Assembly (NCBI GenBank): GCA_029287615.1
Contig: JARFQV010000291.1
Location: 1 to 43,474 of the forward strand
DNA length: 43,474 nt
Reading direction: 5' to 3'
From: Pseudomonadota bacterium
Lineage (GTDB): Bacteria > Pseudomonadota > Gammaproteobacteria > UBA9214
Made by a program: the position numbers and the translations under genes. This document shows, one piece after another, positions 16,274 to 23,757 of this stretch (positions within the stretch are counted from its first letter, which is position 1; every line of letters starts with the position of its first letter). Below the pieces are notes generated by a model. The model saw nothing but the letters and a program-made list of their open reading frames with translations. It made no database searches and was not told the DNA's origin.

Positions 16274-16777
16274 TCAGAACGGCACAACCGGTCCCTTCCA
16301 TTCCATGCCCGAGCGAGGCCGGGCCCGCGCAATGGCGTCACTGGCATCGCACCAGCCTTCGCATGCATTTCGGCCACTCCGCCCCCGAAAAAAGTTCAAT
16401 AGCCCCTTGCATCTCGCATAGAACCTGAAAAAAAGCAGGATCAGGGAACGTTGCCACGGGCGTATCGGTTGATGAGCACAGATCAGCTTGTCGTCGTACA
16501 TGCCACGGTCAGTGAGGCCAATGGCACCATAGGCCTGGATACTCACCCGTGACCCACGTCGCAGACGTGGCCCGAGCACCACTGCATCCAGCAGATCCCC
16601 CTCCAGTCCCACATAATCCTCGACAGAACCGTAATTGAACGGACAGGGTACCGGCGAGAGAAAATCCAGATCACCGGTGGAACCACGCTTCAGAAAGCTG
16701 CCCATTGGTATCTCGATCACCACTTCCAGTAAAGGAGGTTCTCGAATCAAATCATCCTGGTCCGAAAGCGAACGCAT
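16274..16777 (-). CDS. Divergent family I inorganic pyrophosphatase-like protein
   Basis: A 167-residue protein resembling soluble Mg2+-dependent pyrophosphatases: EVVIEIPMGSFLKR, then PFNYGSVEDYVGLEGDLLDAVV, then AIGLTDRGMYDDKLIC. Against the E. coli enzyme, the conserved NYG, GDxxD, TD and DxK elements are present. The first Asp of DGDxxD is Glu here, and the Arg usually found before PCNYG seems missing. The C-terminal third is Arg- and Cys-rich (ARCKGLLNFFRGRSGRNACEGW) and unlike the usual PPase end. It may hydrolyse PPi, or may have changed function. It converges on the envelope operon, 50 bases away, with no strong terminator between. Confidence 0.75.
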   Translation of the reverse strand: MRSLSDQDDLIREPPLLEVVIEIPMGSFLKRGSTGDLDFLSPVPCPFNYGSVEDYVGLEGDLLDAVVLGPRLRRGSRVSIQAYGAIGLTDRGMYDDKLICAHQPIRPWQRSLILLFFRFYARCKGLLNFFRGRSGRNACEGWCDASDAIARARPRSGMEWKGPVVPF

Positions 16778-17244
16778 TTACAGAATATATCCCCGCTGGA
16801 TTACCCATGTTGACTGCAAGATGTTGAACCGGTGTGCAAACCAGATCCAGTCTGGACAGGAGCCTGATCTCACGATCAAAATTGCATGAACACGTGCCCC
16901 AGGGTGAACAGACGATCAAACGTATCGACGATGATTGATATCATATAGTAAATGTACGAATAACAATACGTTCTCACGGACAACCCTACCTTCCCGACCC
17001 AAGCCGGCTTTCCAGGCCATCGTTTCAATAGATCCGTCGATTCCGTTACCCCCGATACTACTGAAACAGGAAAATACCGAGGCAATAGCAAGCGCAATTA
17101 CGAACCGACCGCAACTTCCGGTTCCAGGCCTTCCTGCCTCTGACATGTACCGGAATCCCGGTCGTATCCATGACATGGATCAATGCCGGACAGGTACAGG
17201 CATGTTATTTAGAAGTTGTTATTGATCACCAGGGATGACTGAAA
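16778..17244. other. Divergent intergenic region, AT-richer, no gene seen
   Basis: About 467 bp between the pyrophosphatase-like gene (minus) and the host-attachment-type gene (plus). Composition shifts to AT-rich around 16920-16975, which includes a TGATATCA palindrome. The overlapping ORFs drawn on both strands (16916..17176, 16935..17225) lack ribosome sites and motifs. The stretch presumably holds both promoters, but I cannot point to a clear -10/-35 pair. Confidence 0.4.
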
Positions 17245-17682
17245 ATGTGCAAAACACAGATACTTGTTGCGGAGAGCAGCCGGGCAAAGCTTTTTCTGGC
17301 TGAAACACCGACAGCCGCTCTGATTGAGCTGGAAGATTTCGTGCAACCCGAAGGTCGCCTGCATGAGGGTGATCTCGTGTCAGACGAGCCGGGAAGTGAT
17401 GGCGGTTCCACGGGTCAGGGCAGGCATGTTATCGATGACCGGACAACGGCCAGTCAGATGGCCCAGATCAGCTTCGCCAGGCAGCTGGCAGAACGTCTCG
17501 AAACTGGCAGGAACACTCATGAATTTGATCAGCTCGTGCTTGTCGCGCCGCCGGAATTTCTGGGAAGATTGCGGGATGAACTCGGAGCGACCCTGAACAA
17601 GCTCGTGGTTGAGGAGATCAACAAGAATCTTGTTCATGATTCATCTGATGTAATCCGGAGTTATGTGTCCGTATTACGCTGA
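17245..17682 (+). CDS. Host-attachment (Host_attach/baeRF-like) family protein
   Basis: A 145-residue cytosolic protein. ILVAESSRAKLFLAETP at the N-terminus, the middle GRHVIDDRTTASQMAQISFA, and the C-terminal block FDQLVLVAPPEFLGRLRDEL followed by EEINKNLVHDSSDVIR are diagnostic of the family named for host-cell attachment in plant-associated bacteria. Comparative genomics has linked it to the bacterial relatives of archaeo-eukaryotic release factor (baeRF) domains, which suggests a ribosome- or stress-related role. AGGGA lies about nine bases upstream of the ATG. It is followed after 52 bases by a small heat-shock protein with its own promoter. Function is unproven. Confidence 0.87.
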   Translation: MCKTQILVAESSRAKLFLAETPTAALIELEDFVQPEGRLHEGDLVSDEPGSDGGSTGQGRHVIDDRTTASQMAQISFARQLAERLETGRNTHEFDQLVLVAPPEFLGRLRDELGATLNKLVVEEINKNLVHDSSDVIRSYVSVLR

Positions 17683-17706
17683 CCAGTACGCGTTCAGAGG
17701 TATAAT
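17679..17706 (+). promoter_or_regulatory. Sigma70-type promoter for the small heat-shock gene
   Basis: A perfect TATAAT at 17701-17706 is preceded, with a 16-bp spacer, by CTGACC (four of six matches to TTGACA). Transcription would begin about 17713, giving a leader of some 20 bases that contains the GAGGGG ribosome site at 17721. I do not see a sigma32-type CTTGAA/CCCCAT pair, so heat induction through sigma32 is not supported here. Confidence 0.5.
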
Positions 17707-17734
17707 CCAGCCACACAACAGAGGGGTACCAAGC

Positions 17735-18241
17735 ATGGCCAAAAGCACCAAAGAGGGGAAGGGCAATCTCAAGACTGCAGAAAAGTCCACACCGGCAAGG
17801 ACAATGACACCATTCGATGAGATGGAACAAATGTTCAAGCATTTTTTCCCGCAGGGCTGGATGCACCCCATGCGCTGGGAATGGCCGGCATGGGCACCGT
17901 CTGCCGGACAATTCGAGGCCCGAAGCCCCAAGGTCGACATCATCGAGCGGGACAAGGAAATTGTGGTGCGCGCAGAGACACCCGGAGTCGACAAGAAGGA
18001 TCTGGATGTCACGGTGTCGGAAAACAGTGTAACCATCAAGGGAAGTACCAGGGAAGAACACCGGGAGGAAAAGGGTGATTATTACCGCACGGAAATTACC
18101 CAGGGTTCTTTCACACGGACCGTTGCACTACCCTGTGAAGGAAATGCCGAAAAGGCCCGGGCGGAATTCAAGGACGGGATCCTGGAATTGACCATTCCCA
18201 AGGTTACCGCTTCAACACGACACTCCGTCAAGGTCGAATAG
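17735..18241 (+). CDS. Small heat-shock protein, Hsp20/alpha-crystallin family
   Basis: A 168-residue ATP-independent holdase chaperone. After a polar, aromatic N-terminal region (MEQMFKHFFPQGWMHPMRW) comes the alpha-crystallin domain at about 65-160. PKVDIIERDKEIVVRAETPG opens it, GDYYRTEITQGSFTRTVALP is its central part, and the family A-x-x-x-n-G-v-L strand is FKDGILELTIPK. The tail is very short (VKVE) and lacks a clear I-x-I/V motif, which may alter oligomer size. GAGGGG eight bases before the ATG at 17735 sets the start; the track start overlaps the upstream gene. It has its own promoter. Confidence 0.93.
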   Translation: MAKSTKEGKGNLKTAEKSTPARTMTPFDEMEQMFKHFFPQGWMHPMRWEWPAWAPSAGQFEARSPKVDIIERDKEIVVRAETPGVDKKDLDVTVSENSVTIKGSTREEHREEKGDYYRTEITQGSFTRTVALPCEGNAEKARAEFKDGILELTIPKVTASTRHSVKVE

Positions 18242-18311
18242 CCGGGACGGAAAACAGCGGTCCCTGATGAACGGGTAAACGCTGCATTTTATGAACGACA
18301 GGAGAAACATC

Positions 18312-18917
18312 ATGTTGCAGAAGATTAACAAGATTCTTGCGGTCTCCATAACCGCTTGTGCCCTCACGGGTACGACATCCCTGGTGACAGCCGCTGACGG
18401 CGTAACGGCCCCGCCCCCTGATCCCTACCTGGATATCATGAGACAGCCACCCGCCCGCTGGGACACCCTGATCGAAAGGCGCAGGGAAGCAATGGCGGAA
18501 CGCCGGCGGGCTCCGATCGAGCACCGGTCATACGCGCGCAGATGGTGGAACAACCCTTATTCTACTGACCGCAGGGAGGCAATGGATGCCTATACCGAGG
18601 CCAGGCGCAAACAGATGGAGGACCGCTCCGATTTCTATCAGGAACGGACGGACAACCGTCACCGCTTCTACAATCCCGGAAACCAGGCTCGTCGTGACTG
18701 GCAGGATTACCGGCGGAATCTCTACCGCCTCCAGTCACTGAGGCGACAGGAGGCAATGTATGACATGATGCCTGAATTTGGCGAGTGGGGACCGGGTGCT
18801 GACGATTCCGGTTTTGGCGGACCGGGCTTTGGCGGTCCCGGTTTTGGCCATCCCCCGTTCGGTGGCCCCATGGGACCCGGGGCGTTCAGACCGTATGGAG
18901 GCTATCCCAGGTGGTGA
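18312..18917 (+). CDS. Secreted Arg-rich protein with Gly-Phe repeat tail
   Basis: A 201-residue protein with a signal peptide (INKILAVSITACALTG, cleaved near VTAA). The mature part is highly charged, with many Arg, Glu and aromatic residues (RREAMAERRRAPIEHRSYAR). It ends in a low-complexity tail of repeated GFGGPGFGGPGFG and proline-glycine segments. AGGAG eight bases before the ATG at 18312 fixes the start. No family is recognised; such proteins are often annotated as hypothetical periplasmic proteins. It is downstream of the heat-shock gene (70 bases), so stress co-expression is possible. A strong hairpin follows the gene. Confidence 0.78.
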   Translation: MLQKINKILAVSITACALTGTTSLVTAADGVTAPPPDPYLDIMRQPPARWDTLIERRREAMAERRRAPIEHRSYARRWWNNPYSTDRREAMDAYTEARRKQMEDRSDFYQERTDNRHRFYNPGNQARRDWQDYRRNLYRLQSLRRQEAMYDMMPEFGEWGPGADDSGFGGPGFGGPGFGHPPFGGPMGPGAFRPYGGYPRW

Positions 18918-18961
18918 GCCAGCAGTCCGTCCGTTGAGTCAAGTTTGATCGGGATGTGAAC

Positions 18962-18989
18962 CGGGCGGCAGCGCCTTTGCTGCCGCCCG
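18962..18989 (+). terminator. Strong GC hairpin after the Gly-Phe protein gene
   Basis: A perfect 11-bp stem, CGGGCGGCAGC paired with GCTGCCGCCCG, with a six-base loop GCCTTT, 45 bases after the stop codon. There is no T tract after it (TTGCGG follows), so it is not a canonical intrinsic terminator. It may still stop transcription, with or without Rho, or protect the mRNA 3' end. Confidence 0.45.
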
Positions 18990-19156
18990 TTGCGGATGAA
19001 TAACCAGCTGCAACAACAACGTATTGCAGCCAGATGACATAGTAACTTTTCCAGGAACATCGGATAGATATCGCCCTGGTTGCCTGGCGGAATCCACCTC
19101 AAACGACTAAACATCTCATTCCATCAACCGGTTTACAGACACGAAACCAGTCCCTC

Positions 19157-19179
19157 CCAACCCGGCGGGTTGGTATAAC
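19157..19179 (+). promoter_or_regulatory. 17-bp palindrome abutting a -10-like hexamer upstream of the FKBP gene
   Basis: CCAACCCG-G-CGGGTTGG is a perfect inverted repeat with one central base (19157-19173). It is followed directly by TATAAC (19174-19179), a good -10 hexamer, about 80 bases before the FKBP start. The palindrome occupies where the promoter spacer would be, while the -35 position (TCCCTC) is poor. This is how activator-dependent promoters often look, for example those of MerR-type regulators. The regulator is unknown. Confidence 0.4.
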
Positions 19180-19260
19180 GACACGCCTTCCTGTATGGTG
19201 CTGTTCCGATAAAATCCCTGGCCAAAACCTGGCCGCTTTGCCACACCTTTGGAGACTGTA

Positions 19261-19746
19261 ATGCAAGTTGCTGATAATCTGGTAATTTCACTGAACTATA
19301 CCCTGACCAATGACAGTGGCGAGATCATCGACCAGTGTTCGGATGGCAGTTTTTGCTACCTGCATGGCAACAGCAATATCATCAAGGGGCTCGAGAACGC
19401 CCTGACCGGCAAGACGGTTGGCGACGAGTTCAGCGTGCAAATTGACCCAGCCGATGCCTATGGCGAGCATGACAGCGAACGCATCCAGAAGGTGCCAAGA
19501 GATGCCTTTCCTGCCGATACCGAAATCGCACCGAACATGCAATTCCACGCCGAGGGACCGGATGGTCAGCAGATAGTCGTGATGGTGACCGAAGTCAATG
19601 ATAGTGAAGTCACGGTGGATGGAAATCATCCGCTGGCGGGGGTAAGACTGAACTTTCAGATCAAGGTCATGGACGTTCGCGCGGCCAGCGAGGAGGAAAT
19701 TGCCCATGGTCACGTACACGGTCCTCACGGCCACTCACACGACTGA
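19261..19746 (+). CDS. SlyD-like FKBP-type peptidyl-prolyl isomerase
   Basis: A 161-residue FKBP-type prolyl isomerase and chaperone. The FKBP half is split by an inserted-in-flap domain, as in SlyD: VISLNYTLTNDSGEIIDQC and YLHGNSNIIKGLENALTG, then PADAYGEHDSERIQKVPR starting the flap, then HPLAGVRLNFQIKVMDVR returning to the FKBP core. It ends in a His-rich tail (HGHVHGPHGHSHD) that probably binds Ni2+ or other metals, as SlyD's tail does for hydrogenase maturation. GGAG with suitable spacing precedes the ATG at 19261; the track start is four codons earlier. The upstream palindrome suggests dedicated regulation. Cytosolic. Confidence 0.92.
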   Translation: MQVADNLVISLNYTLTNDSGEIIDQCSDGSFCYLHGNSNIIKGLENALTGKTVGDEFSVQIDPADAYGEHDSERIQKVPRDAFPADTEIAPNMQFHAEGPDGQQIVVMVTEVNDSEVTVDGNHPLAGVRLNFQIKVMDVRAASEEEIAHGHVHGPHGHSHD

Positions 19747-19747
19747 C

Positions 19748-19768
19748 CCCGATTATCCCCTGATCGGG
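19748..19768 (+). terminator. Hairpin after the FKBP gene
   Basis: CCCGATTA pairs with TGATCGGG (one G-T wobble) around a TCCCC loop, starting one base after the stop codon. There is no T tract directly behind it; a T6 run occurs 27 bases later at about 19795. It is a weak terminator candidate. Confidence 0.3.
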
Positions 19769-19883
19769 AAAGCTACCTGGTAACTGTTCGGCTGTTTTTT
19801 CCGGTCACCTGCATGCGGATCTCGCCTTGCGTTTCCTGTAATCATGGTCCCGGTATCTCCCTGATACTGGCGAATTGTTACCG

Positions 19884-20099
19884 ATGGCAATCGGCAAACT
19901 CCTGCTGATAGTCGGACTACTGCTTGCCCTGCTGGGGCTGCTGCTGTCGTATGCCCCCGGGTTGCTGAGCTGGTTCGGCCATTTACCGGGTGACATCCGG
20001 ATCGAGCGGGAAAACGGTTCATTCTATTTTCCCGTAACCTCGATGATCGTGATCAGCATTGTGCTGACCGTTATCGTCAATCTTTTTTTCAGGCGCTGA
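19884..20099 (+). CDS. DUF2905-family small membrane protein
   Basis: A 71-residue protein with two membrane spans joined by a conserved loop: GKLLLIVGLLLALLGLLLSY, then LPGDIRIERENGSFYFPVTS, then a second hydrophobic span ending in Phe-Phe-Arg-Arg. The LPGDI-x-I-E-R-x-N-x-x-F-Y-F-P loop is the signature of DUF2905. Function is unknown. The ATG at 19884 fits the family start better than the track's TTG at 19875. It overlaps the next gene by one base (TGATG), so the two are co-translated. Confidence 0.88.
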   Translation: MAIGKLLLIVGLLLALLGLLLSYAPGLLSWFGHLPGDIRIERENGSFYFPVTSMIVISIVLTVIVNLFFRR

Positions 20100-20575
20100 T
20101 GCTACGAGTCGTCTCCGGGGGACAAACCGGCGTCGACCGCGGTGCGCTGGATGGCGCGCTCGCATGTGGTGCCCCTTGTGGCGGCTGGTGCCCGGCTGGC
20201 CGTATCGCGGAAGACGGGGTAATCCAGGAACGCTATCCATTGCGTGCCCTGGTGGATGGAGGTTATGCGGACAGGACCCGGAAGAATGTCGAGGACAGTG
20301 ACGCAACCCTGGTCATCAGCTTTGGACAACCGGAGGGAGGTACGGCCCTGACCATTGATTACTGCCGCGAGATCGGTAAACCCTGCCTGTTGATAGACGC
20401 CTTGCAATACAGTCCTTCAGAAGCAGCAGGCCGGGCCATCCCGTTTATTGACAGGCACGATATTATTAACCTCAATGTTGCCGGTCCACGCGCGAGCAGT
20501 GAGCCGGATGCCTATGGTTTCGCGAAAGAAACCATCACATTCCTGCTGAAAGGGAGCCAGGATGGAGAATCATAA
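20099..20575 (+). CDS. SLOG/MoCo-carrier-like Rossmann-fold protein
   Basis: A 158-residue cytosolic protein. It begins LRVVSGGQTGVDRGALDGAL, followed by GGWCPAGRIAEDGVI and, later, DATLVISFGQPEGGTALTID and YGFAKETITFLL. This is the pattern of the putative molybdenum-carrier family (Pfam MoCo_carrier), a branch of the SLOG/LOG nucleotide- or ligand-binding Rossmann superfamily. The first glycine-rich loop is the likely ligand site. Members are small and standalone, and binding of molybdenum cofactor is inferred in the family rather than proven here. It is coupled to the DUF2905 gene. No molybdenum enzyme genes are nearby. Confidence 0.85.
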   Translation: MLRVVSGGQTGVDRGALDGALACGAPCGGWCPAGRIAEDGVIQERYPLRALVDGGYADRTRKNVEDSDATLVISFGQPEGGTALTIDYCREIGKPCLLIDALQYSPSEAAGRAIPFIDRHDIINLNVAGPRASSEPDAYGFAKETITFLLKGSQDGES

Positions 20576-20691
20576 CAAGGAATTCCCCGAAGCAGCGGTG
20601 CAGCATTGATCATGACCGACTGAGGAAATAATCCTTGTGCCATCATGAACGGCGGAATTGTTCAGTTTCATGCCTTTTCCGGGTACCTGTC

Positions 20692-21270
20692 ATGAGCACC
20701 CCGGGCACAATGTTCGTGATGTACCTCACTCTTGCCTGCCTGCCTGCGCTATCGGTTGCTGTTGCTGTTTCACCGGCACCACCGCCATTTATGAGTTGTA
20801 CCGATTTTCACTGCGACAGGGAACGGGAAGTACAGCTTACGACCAGGCAGTGGCAAAACATCCGCACCCTGTTCACCGGGACCGTATCACCGGAGCAAGA
20901 GCGCAACCGGATTCGCCGGGCTGTCGCCTTGCTGGAAGTGTATGCGGGCAACATCACCGGTACCTGGCGCGACCTGCCAAGAAACAGAACCGGTGAGGGG
21001 TCACAGGGCCAGCTGGACTGTATATCGGAATCGAAAAATACGACGACCTATCTGGCCCTGCTGCATAACAACGGCCTGCTCAGGTGGCATGATATTGAAG
21101 AACGCCAGGTCAGGCATACCTTCGTATTCAACGCACACTGGTCTGCCGTCATCCGCGACCGCATCAGTGGCAAACGCTATGCGGTGGATTCATGGTTTCG
21201 CGGAAATGGATATCCACCCTATATCCAGCCTCTGCAAGAGTGGAAGTCAGGGCGCAGATTCGATCGATAG
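20692..21270 (+). CDS. Exported transglutaminase/papain-like protein of unknown function
   Basis: A 192-residue protein with a signal peptide (MFVMYLTLACLPALSVAVAV). The mature part has a Cys...His...Asp order typical of the transglutaminase-like fold: QGQLDCISESKNTTTYLALL, then VFNAHWSAVIRD, then RYAVDSWFRGNGYPP. The Cys in LDC, the His in AHW and the Asp in VDSW line up as a catalytic triad. I infer a periplasmic peptidase or amidase-like enzyme, but the substrate is unknown and the family is not named by me. The ATG at 20692 is chosen because it starts the signal peptide; the track begins 19 codons upstream. It converges on the PhoQ-like gene. Confidence 0.72.
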   Translation: MSTPGTMFVMYLTLACLPALSVAVAVSPAPPPFMSCTDFHCDREREVQLTTRQWQNIRTLFTGTVSPEQERNRIRRAVALLEVYAGNITGTWRDLPRNRTGEGSQGQLDCISESKNTTTYLALLHNNGLLRWHDIEERQVRHTFVFNAHWSAVIRDRISGKRYAVDSWFRGNGYPPYIQPLQEWKSGRRFDR

Positions 21271-21336
21271 AATCCGCACCGAAAAACAGCGGAATACGGC
21301 TTGCAAGCCCCGCCAATCACCAACCAGCTTCACCGC

Positions 21337-22692
21337 TCATACACCGGCGAAGCTGATCCGGAGCATCGCCCCGCCCAGGGGGCTGGCCGTGATTCGCAGC
21401 TTTCCGCCATATACGGTTATGATCTCGTGAGCCATGCTGAGTCCGATTCCCTGTCCAGGCACGTTTTCATCCATGCGCCGTCCCCTTTGCAAGACCGTAT
21501 TTTTCATTTCAGGGGCGATACCGATTCCGTCATCCTCGATAACGATCTCCAGGCCGTTACCGGAATCCTGATGATTGCCATGGGCACTGATCAGAACCTC
21601 GGAGTTACAGTACTTGCAGGCGTTATCCAGCAGGTTACCGAGCACCTCCATCAGATCGGACTCATCACCGTAGAACGCCGCATCCTGATCCAGCTCGGTC
21701 CCGATCGCGATGGGCTTGTCGCGGTATACCTTCTTCAGTGACCGCACCAGCCTTTCCACGATCGGGGAGACGGCAACCGGTCCTGCCAGCGTGGCGCGAC
21801 CGGATACGGCGGCTCTTTGCAGCTGGTGGCGGATGATTTCATCCATCCGCTCTACCTGTTCCCTGCCCGGTCCGTTGTCCTGGTGACCAGTGCCGGTTTC
21901 CCTGTCGAAGAGGGACTGCAGGATCGCCAGGGGAGTCTTCAGGCTGTGCGCCAGATCATCCAGACTGTTCCGGTACCGGATCTGCACGGCCTTGCTGTTT
22001 TCGATCAGTGAATTCAGATTGGAGGTCAGGCCGTCCAGTTCTTTCGGATAATCACCATCGAGCCGTTCCGCCTTCCCCTTTTCGATCTGCCGCAGGTCCG
22101 CGGCAACCGCGCGAAGCGGATGCAGGCCCCAGCGCAGAATCAGACCCTGAGCCAGCAGCAGAACGAACGCCAGCCCCCCGAGCCAGCCCCACAGTGTGGC
22201 GCGGAACCCCTGAATCTCTGACTCGAATGCAGCAGCATCCTCGGCAACCGTGAAGGTATACAATGCCTCCTGACCGGAATAGTCCTCCCAGGCAACCCCG
22301 AAATTGACCACATACAGTTCCATACCGGACTGCCCCACACGTCGAAATACACTTTCACCCGGTAACTGCGGTTCCAGAATGTCTAACGACCGGCCGGTCA
22401 GGGAGTGAGAATGCCAGTCTGCGCCCGGACCTCCCGCCCCCGCCATGGCATACAGACCGGAGTCCGGCTTGGAGAAACGGGGTTCCGGCAGTTCCTGCGG
22501 GAATATCATGCGCCCGGCGCTGTCTTCATCCACAGCGGCCAGCAGGCCGTAGATATGAGACTGCAAACGCTCCCGGATGGATGCCTCCGCACTCACGCGA
22601 AAGGCCTTGTCCAGGGCCAGTCCCGTTACACCAAGAAAACCGGCCAGCACCAGAGAGGCGGCCATCAGCAATCGGCTCTGCAGTGAACGCAT
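21337..22692 (-). CDS. PhoQ-like sensor histidine kinase
   Basis: A 451-residue membrane kinase. TM1 lies at about residues 8-27, with a periplasmic sensor domain of some 150 residues and TM2 at about 168-187 (LWGWLGGLAFVLLLAQGLIL). A HAMP-like linker follows (LHPLRAVAADLRQIEKGKAE). The H box is SLDDLAHSLKTPLAILQSL with the phospho-accepting His, the N box is LLDNACKYC, and the G boxes are EDDGIGIAP and GQGIGLSMAHEI. The AHSLKTPL form of the H box and the overall layout match PhoQ and relatives, which often sense divalent cations, acid pH or envelope stress. The sensor domain is divergent, so the signal is unknown. It is 21 bases after the regulator gene, in one operon with PepSY and glycine-zipper genes. 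Confidence 0.92.
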   Translation of the reverse strand: MRSLQSRLLMAASLVLAGFLGVTGLALDKAFRVSAEASIRERLQSHIYGLLAAVDEDSAGRMIFPQELPEPRFSKPDSGLYAMAGAGGPGADWHSHSLTGRSLDILEPQLPGESVFRRVGQSGMELYVVNFGVAWEDYSGQEALYTFTVAEDAAAFESEIQGFRATLWGWLGGLAFVLLLAQGLILRWGLHPLRAVAADLRQIEKGKAERLDGDYPKELDGLTSNLNSLIENSKAVQIRYRNSLDDLAHSLKTPLAILQSLFDRETGTGHQDNGPGREQVERMDEIIRHQLQRAAVSGRATLAGPVAVSPIVERLVRSLKKVYRDKPIAIGTELDQDAAFYGDESDLMEVLGNLLDNACKYCNSEVLISAHGNHQDSGNGLEIVIEDDGIGIAPEMKNTVLQRGRRMDENVPGQGIGLSMAHEIITVYGGKLRITASPLGGAMLRISFAGV

Positions 22693-22713
22693 ACGCTCTT
22701 CAGGCAGGCTGGT

Positions 22714-23397
22714 TCATGCCGGCGTGGTATCCGGCCGAAACCGGTATCCGCGGCCACGCAGGGTTTCAATGGGACGGATACTGCCCTCCGGATCCAGCTT
22801 GCGCCGCAGCCTCCCGACAAAGACTTCCAGCACATTGCTGTCGCGGTCAAAGTCCTGATCGTAGATATTCTCGGTCAGCTCCGCCTTGGAAATCACCTCG
22901 CCCGCGTGCAGCATCAGGTACTCGAGCACCCGGTATTCGAATGCCGTCAGTTCAACGGCCCGGCCTGCGACCGTAACCGACTGCCGCCCGGTATCCAGGG
23001 AGATCGGCCCGCAGTCGATGACCGGCTTGGACCAGCCCGATGCACGACGCAACAATGCGTTCAGACGGGCGTGCAGTTCCTCGAAGCGGAAGGGCTTGAC
23101 CAGATAATCGTCGGCACCGGCCTCCAGGCCTTCCACCTTGTCCTGCCAGTTCCCCCTCGCCGTGAGTATCAGGATGGGGAAATGAGATTCGCTGTTCCGC
23201 AGTCGGCGGATCAGATCGATGCCGGAAAGTTTGGGCAGTCCGATATCGATCACCGCAAGGTCGGGCGGATACTCCGTAGCATAATAATGGCCCTCCTCGC
23301 CATCCGCCGCCGTATCAACGGCAAATTCCCTTTCGCGCAGACGATCCCGCAGTTCCTCCCTGAGGTGTCTTTCATCCTCTACAATCAGGATACGCAC
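22714..23397 (-). CDS. PhoP-like OmpR-family response regulator
   Basis: A 227-residue DNA-binding response regulator. The receiver domain has MRILIVEDERHLREEL (acidic pair), DLAVIDIGLPKLSGIDLIRR with the phosphorylated Asp near 51, ILILTARG and DDYLVKPF with the conserved Thr and Lys. The OmpR/PhoB winged helix follows: ELTAFEYRVLEYLMLHAGEV, then NVLEVFVGRLRRKLD, and ETLRGRGYRF. It partners the adjacent kinase. It lies 12 bases after the PepSY gene and likely controls its own operon, as this class usually does. The name PhoP is used loosely. Confidence 0.94.
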   Translation of the reverse strand: MRILIVEDERHLREELRDRLREREFAVDTAADGEEGHYYATEYPPDLAVIDIGLPKLSGIDLIRRLRNSESHFPILILTARGNWQDKVEGLEAGADDYLVKPFRFEELHARLNALLRRASGWSKPVIDCGPISLDTGRQSVTVAGRAVELTAFEYRVLEYLMLHAGEVISKAELTENIYDQDFDRDSNVLEVFVGRLRRKLDPEGSIRPIETLRGRGYRFRPDTTPA

Positions 23398-23409
23398 GGT
23401 ATTGCCTGC

Positions 23410-23724
23410 TCAGCGCCCGCGCTGTGTCACCTGCCCGGATCGGGCGTCGACCTGCAGGCGTTTGACCCGCCCTTGTTCCGTAAGAACCTTGATGCGATGC
23501 ACCTTGCGTCCATCGATACGTATGGTCTCGGCGGAAAGTATCTTGCCACCGGACTGTCGGCGCACACGTGATACCGCTTCATCCAGACTGATGCCCCCAC
23601 CCTGCGGATATGCCTGCTGCGCCATCAGATAGGGATAGGACGGCAGCCAGGGAGGACCGGCCTCGGCCACGCCCGCGGCCAGCAGAAAGGTCACCAGGCC
23701 AGCTGCCAGCCGCTCCCTGGTCAT
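23410..23724 (-). CDS. PepSY-domain exported protein
   Basis: A 104-residue protein with a signal peptide (MTRERLAAGLVTFLLAAGVAEAG). It has one PepSY module: GISLDEAVSRVRRQSGGKILSAE, then HRIKVLTEQGRVKRLQVDARSG. PepSY domains are thought to restrain proteases or act as periplasmic signal-input modules. Small PepSY proteins are often encoded upstream of PhoPQ-type two-component genes, as here, which suggests feedback on the kinase. It lies 33 bases after the glycine-zipper gene. Confidence 0.9.
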   Translation of the reverse strand: MTRERLAAGLVTFLLAAGVAEAGPPWLPSYPYLMAQQAYPQGGGISLDEAVSRVRRQSGGKILSAETIRIDGRKVHRIKVLTEQGRVKRLQVDARSGQVTQRGR

Positions 23725-23757
23725 TATCCCCTCAGGCCCGCTCTTTCGGTGTGCGGA

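Noticed and set aside
16916-17225. Overlapping ORFs on both strands between the pyrophosphatase-like and host-attachment-type genes
   Set aside because: No motif, no start signal, and they occupy the region where two divergent promoters must lie.
17679-17706. Possible sigma32 heat-shock promoter for the Hsp20 gene
   Set aside because: The elements match sigma70 (TATAAT), and no CTTGAA/CCCCAT-type pair is seen.
21298-21309. 12-bp palindrome GGCTTGCAAGCC between convergent genes
   Set aside because: A short palindrome with no loop and no T tract; too little to call a terminator or operator.
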